Shown here: one piece after another, positions 61,110 through 64,000 of the stretch
How positions within the stretch are numbered: the first letter of the stretch is position 1
How the letters are laid out: each line of letters opens with the position of its first letter
Assembly: GCF_002277895.1 (NCBI RefSeq)
Contig: NZ_CP022999.1
Location: 1,054,001 to 1,118,000 of the forward strand
Length of the DNA stretch: 64,000 nt
Source of the DNA: Rhizobium sp. 11515TR
Lineage (GTDB): Bacteria > Pseudomonadota > Alphaproteobacteria > Rhizobiales > Rhizobiaceae
Reading direction: 5' to 3'
Notes under the pieces: model-generated
Seen by the model: the letters and a program-made list of their open reading frames with translations, nothing else
What the model was told of the DNA's origin: nothing
The model's database searches: none
Position numbers and translations under genes: made by a program

Positions 61110-61811
61110 ATGGATAATGAAACAAGCCTCCGAAACGAGCGCAAGCGCGGCTCCGGCGTGAAGGTGGTCTATGACATCTTGCGGGACGAGATTTTGGATC
61201 TGGAACTGCCGCCGGGCAGTCCCATCGACGAGGTGCAGCTTTCCGAGCGCTTCGGCATGTCGCGCACGCCGATCCGTGAAGCCTTGGTGCGGCTGGCAGG
61301 CGAGGGGCTGATCGATACGCTGCCGAACCGCTCGACCATGGTCTCGCAGATCGATTTTCTCAATATGCACAGCTATTTCGACGCACTGGTGCTGATGTAT
61401 CGGGTGACAACGCAGCTTGCCGCCAAATATCACCGTCCGGAAGATCTCGAAGGTGTGCGCGCGCTTCAGGCTGAATTCGCCGATGCCGTCGAAGCGCAGG
61501 ATGCGCTCGCCATGATCTCCACCAACGCCGCGCTGCATCTTGCGATCGCCGAGGCTGGCCGCAACCCCTATTTCACCAGCCTCTTCTCGCGATTGCTGAA
61601 TGAGGGCCGGCGCCTCCTGCGTCTCTATTACCAATCCTACAACGATCGTCTGCCGCGTCGCTTCGTCGAGGAGCACGATGAAATCATTGCCGCCGTCGAG
61701 GCGCGGGACACGGAACTTGCCGAGCGCCTCGCGCGCGAACATGCCGAGCAGATCGTGGCCCAAATCCAGAAATTGCTGATGCGTGGGGATCGTCTCGACG
61801 TCAGCCTTTGA
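61110..61811 (+). CDS. GntR-family regulator (FadR type)
   Basis: 233 residues from ATG 61110. The N-terminal winged helix is typical (PIDEVQLSERFGMSRTPIRE, then ALVRLAGEGLIDTLPNRSTM). The C-terminal all-helical FCD domain (FADAVEAQDALAMISTNAAL, HLAIAEAGRNPYFTSLFSRL) carries the His residues used for metal or ligand binding. The downstream gene is a HypD-like deaminase, so the ligand may be a hydroxyproline product. Palindromes lie in the gap to that gene. Confidence 0.9.
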   Translation: MDNETSLRNERKRGSGVKVVYDILRDEILDLELPPGSPIDEVQLSERFGMSRTPIREALVRLAGEGLIDTLPNRSTMVSQIDFLNMHSYFDALVLMYRVTTQLAAKYHRPEDLEGVRALQAEFADAVEAQDALAMISTNAALHLAIAEAGRNPYFTSLFSRLLNEGRRLLRLYYQSYNDRLPRRFVEEHDEIIAAVEARDTELAERLAREHAEQIVAQIQKLLMRGDRLDVSL

Positions 61812-61823
61812 TTTGCATATTTC

Positions 61824-61852
61824 TTGTCGACAAAATAAATACAAACATGTAT
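61824..61852. promoter_or_regulatory. Possible GntR operators before the HypD-like gene
   Basis: TTGTCGACAA (61824-61833) is a perfect ten-base palindrome, and ATACA-AACA-TGTAT (61839-61852) is a second inverted repeat. FadR-type GntR proteins often bind sites of this kind. They lie in the 124-base gap just after the regulator gene, so the regulator could control the following gene. Confidence 0.45.
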
Positions 61853-61935
61853 CAATGCTGCAAAGACGGTGAGGCGCGGCCGCGGATGCTGCTGGGCTGA
61901 TAGCCGATCCACTCCCGGCCCAAGAGGATAGAAAG

Positions 61936-62898
61936 ATGAAGTCGAGCATTTTCTCCGGGGTGATCCCGGCCTTGATGACCCCGTGCAAAGCCGATCGCAG
62001 CCCCGATTTCGATGCGCTCGTGCGCAAGGGCAAGCAGTTGATCGCCCAGGGCATGTCGGCTGTGGTCTATTGCGGCTCGATGGGCGATTGGCCGCTTCTG
62101 ACCGATGCGCAGCGCATGGAGGGCGTCGAGCGGCTGGCCAAGGCAGGCGTACCAGTCGTCGTCGGCACCGGCGCCGTCAATACGGCATCGGCCGTTGCCC
62201 ACGCGGCGCACGCGCAGAAGGTCGGCGCCAAGGGTCTGATGGTCATCCCGCGCGTGCTGTCGCGTGGTTCGGTGATCGCTGCCCAGAAGGCGCATTTCAA
62301 GGCGGTCCTGTCGGCAGCGCCGGATCTTCCGGCGGTCATCTACAACAGCCCCTATTATGGCTTTGCCACCCGCGCCGACCTGTTCTTCGCGCTGCGCGCC
62401 GAGCACGCCAATCTCGTCGGCTTCAAGGAGTTCGGCGGCCTGGCCGACATGCGCTATGCCGCCGAAAACATTACCAGCCGCGACGATGACGTGTCGCTGA
62501 TGATCGGCGTCGACACGGCGGTCTTCCACGGCTTCGTCAATTGCGGTGCGACGGGTGGTATCACCGGCATCGGCAACGTCCTGCCCAAGGAAGTTATCCA
62601 TCTTTGCAACCTTGCCCAGGCGGCAGCCAAGGGCGACGTCGACGCGCGCCAGCGCGCGCTCGAACTGGAGCAGGCACTTGCCGTCCTGTCATCCTTCGAT
62701 GAAGGTCCGGACCTGGTTCTCTTCTTCAAGCACATGATGGTGCTGAAGGGAGACAAGGAATATGAGCTGCACTTCAACGAAAGCGACGTGTTGAACGATA
62801 GCCAGCGCGGCTATGTCGAGGCGCAGTTCAAGCTTTTCAATAGCTGGTACGCCGAGTGGAGCAAGCTTCCGGGCGCGGTGGAAAAGTACAAGGCCTAA
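61936..62898 (+). CDS. Dihydrodipicolinate synthase-family protein, likely pyrroline-4-hydroxy-2-carboxylate deaminase (HypD-like)
   Basis: 320 residues from ATG 61936, with AAGAGGATAGAAAG before it. The TIM-barrel DHDPS family is shown by SGVIPALMTPCKADRSPDFD, the substrate segment VVYCGSMGDWPLLTDAQRME, the conserved Tyr in AVIYNSPYYGF and the Schiff-base Lys in LVGFKEFGGLAD. The variant GSMGDWPLL in place of the usual GTTGE-type motif, with GntR upstream and an Ldh2-type gene downstream, resembles hydroxyproline catabolic clusters of rhizobia. There HypD deaminates the pyrroline intermediate. Other lyase activities are possible. Confidence 0.82.
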   Translation: MKSSIFSGVIPALMTPCKADRSPDFDALVRKGKQLIAQGMSAVVYCGSMGDWPLLTDAQRMEGVERLAKAGVPVVVGTGAVNTASAVAHAAHAQKVGAKGLMVIPRVLSRGSVIAAQKAHFKAVLSAAPDLPAVIYNSPYYGFATRADLFFALRAEHANLVGFKEFGGLADMRYAAENITSRDDDVSLMIGVDTAVFHGFVNCGATGGITGIGNVLPKEVIHLCNLAQAAAKGDVDARQRALELEQALAVLSSFDEGPDLVLFFKHMMVLKGDKEYELHFNESDVLNDSQRGYVEAQFKLFNSWYAEWSKLPGAVEKYKA

Positions 62899-62927
62899 GC
62901 TTTGCGATAGCTCGGGTGCAAGGCGCG

Positions 62928-62949
62928 AGAGGCCCCGCGGGGCCTCTTT
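62928..62949 (+). terminator. Terminator after the HypD-like gene
   Basis: AGAGGCCCCGCGGGGCCTCT (62928-62947) is a perfect 20-base palindrome followed by TTC, between convergent genes. It can form a very stable hairpin and may act in both directions. Confidence 0.75.
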
Positions 62950-62980
62950 CATTATCTTCCGCCAGCCTTCACTTACACTT

Positions 62981-64000
62981 TCAGGCCACGGCGTCTAGAC
63001 CGAGTTCCTCTAGGCGATCGAGTTGGCGAATTTCCTCTCCGGTCAGCGGGATACCGTCCTTTTCCGCGCGAGCGCGGGCGGCGAAGCGGCGTTGCGACGG
63101 CAGGCGCGCGCCCTGGCCGACAATCGCTTCGAACAGCACTTCGGCACGGGCGAGCGGATTTCCAGGTCGACCAGCAGCGAAGGCCTCCGGCGAGAAGGCA
63201 ACGATGAGTTCGCCGTGCCGCGGCGCAAAGGCCGTGGAGCCGAGATAATCGAGCGCCTCGCGGCTGGTGAAGTCGCCGATCATGATGCCGGCCAGAAGCT
63301 CGATCATCGTGCCGATGGCCGAGCCTTTGTGGCCTCCGAACGGAAGCATCGCGCCGGCGAGTGCTGCCTCCGGATCCGTGGTCGGTTGGCCGTCGGAATC
63401 GATGGCCCAGCCCTCCGGAAGAGGCTTGCCGGCACGCCGATGCAGCTCGATCTCGCCGCGGGCGGCGACCGAGGTCGCGAAGTCGAAGACGTAAGGCGGA
63501 CTTTCCGGACGCGGCCAGCCGAAGGCGAAGGGGTTCGTTCCCAGGAGCGGTGCCGAGCCGCCGGCCGGCGCCACGGTGGAATAGCTCGGGCACATGGCGA
63601 AGGCGGCGAGGCCTCGATCCGTCAGGGCTTCCACCTCCGGCCAGAGCGCCGCGAAATGCGTGCAGTCGTTGATGGCGAGTGCGGCAATGCCGAAGCGGCG
63701 AGCCCGTTCGGCAAGCACAGGCATGCCGAGCTCGAAGGCAGCATTGGAAAAACCGCTCTTGGCATCGACGTGAACGATGGCGGAGCCGGCCAGGTGCTCC
63801 AGTTCGGGCACTGCGTCTGGGCGAACCTTGCCGGCCTTGACTGTGCGGAGCACGCCTTCGATGCGATAGATGCCATGCGATTTGCAGGCGTCCCGTTCGC
63901 CCGCGACGATCGTCCGTGCGATCGCAGCTCCCTGTTGTGCATTGAAGCCGGCTTTGGAAAGGATCAATTCGACGCGGCTTTGCAGTGCAGCGGATGTCAG
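62981..64000 (-). CDS. Ldh2-type malate/L-lactate/pyrroline-2-carboxylate reductase (5' end outside window)
   Basis: The frame runs from the stop at 62981 to the end of the window without a convincing start, so the N-terminus is missing; about 340 residues are visible. The Ldh2 family is shown by AIARTIVAGERDACKSHGIY, APLLGTNPFAFGWPRPESPP and the Gly-rich LPFGGHKGSAIGTMIELLAG. The family includes NAD(P)H-dependent reductases of pyrroline-2-carboxylate, which would suit the adjacent HypD-like gene and a hydroxyproline pathway. It is convergent with that gene. Confidence 0.82.
   Translation of the reverse strand: MTSAALQSRVELILSKAGFNAQQGAAIARTIVAGERDACKSHGIYRIEGVLRTVKAGKVRPDAVPELEHLAGSAIVHVDAKSGFSNAAFELGMPVLAERARRFGIAALAINDCTHFAALWPEVEALTDRGLAAFAMCPSYSTVAPAGGSAPLLGTNPFAFGWPRPESPPYVFDFATSVAARGEIELHRRAGKPLPEGWAIDSDGQPTTDPEAALAGAMLPFGGHKGSAIGTMIELLAGIMIGDFTSREALDYLGSTAFAPRHGELIVAFSPEAFAAGRPGNPLARAEVLFEAIVGQGARLPSQRRFAARARAEKDGIPLTGEEIRQLDRLEELGLDAVA

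Noticed and set aside
1..64000. CRISPR arrays, tRNA or rRNA genes
   Set aside because: No regularly spaced repeats, cloverleaf genes or rRNA segments were recognised on reading; a dedicated scan could still find a tRNA I missed.

Overview
The window comes from an alphaproteobacterium of the Rhizobium/Agrobacterium group, and very probably from a secondary replicon (megaplasmid or chromid) rather than the main chromosome. The strongest evidence is a complete repABC replication/partition operon at 49895-53557, with a counter-transcribed RNA between repB and repC and parS-like palindromes. GTG/TTG starts, strong GC bias at third codon positions, and rhizobial families (DUF1217, ExoD-like, repABC, a hydroxyproline-type cluster) fit this. 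I saw no tRNA, rRNA, CRISPR array or intact insertion sequence.

Layout. 1-1900: the end of an unknown coiled-coil gene and an AraC-type regulator. 2118-12640: one long chemotaxis operon (HD-GYP response regulator, STAS protein, cheY, cheA, cheW, two tandem receptors, cheW, cheR, cheB). 12882-17211: an orphan ParA-like ATPase, an SDR/GMC oxidoreductase pair and a secreted unknown. 17232-20445: a three-gene SDR/hydrolase operon divergent from a CGNR regulator, with two of its enzymes lacking expected catalytic residues. 20560-24506: patatin-like lipase, acetoacetate decarboxylase, 3-hydroxybutyrate dehydrogenase and PPK2, a carbon-storage and phosphate group. 24608-29296: methyltransferase, a Cys/Met-metabolism PLP enzyme and a six-repeat DUF1217 protein. 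29539-37149: a LacI-controlled alpha-L-fucosidase and ABC sugar-uptake operon with a clear operator. 37216-39004: a flavin monooxygenase divergent from a MarR-like regulator. 39011-43278: an alkaline phosphatase, a twin-arginine-type secreted protein and an FtsX-type ABC pair with a His-rich loop.

43603-49413: Lrp regulator, methyltransferase, a TerC transporter behind an elaborate structured leader, an ExoD-like protein and secreted proteins including an L,D-transpeptidase-like enzyme. 49895-54505: repC, ctRNA, repB, repA and a ProQ/FinO-domain protein. 54506-61010: a gene-poor accessory stretch with small secreted or membrane proteins, a HIT protein, a divergent carbamoyltransferase operon and a diguanylate cyclase. 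61110-64000: GntR regulator, HypD-like deaminase and an Ldh2-type reductase, resembling hydroxyproline catabolism.

The most notable signals are: (i) a family of GTNGTCCGCGGACNAC palindromes, one inside repB and two upstream of repA, read as parS sites; (ii) a FinO/ProQ RNA-chaperone gene beside a replication operon controlled by antisense RNA; (iii) the TerC leader, in which the ribosome-binding site can pair with either of two identical CCTCT segments; (iv) the tandem receptors with divergent sensors but near-identical signalling domains. All product names come from reading motifs in the translations, with no database search.
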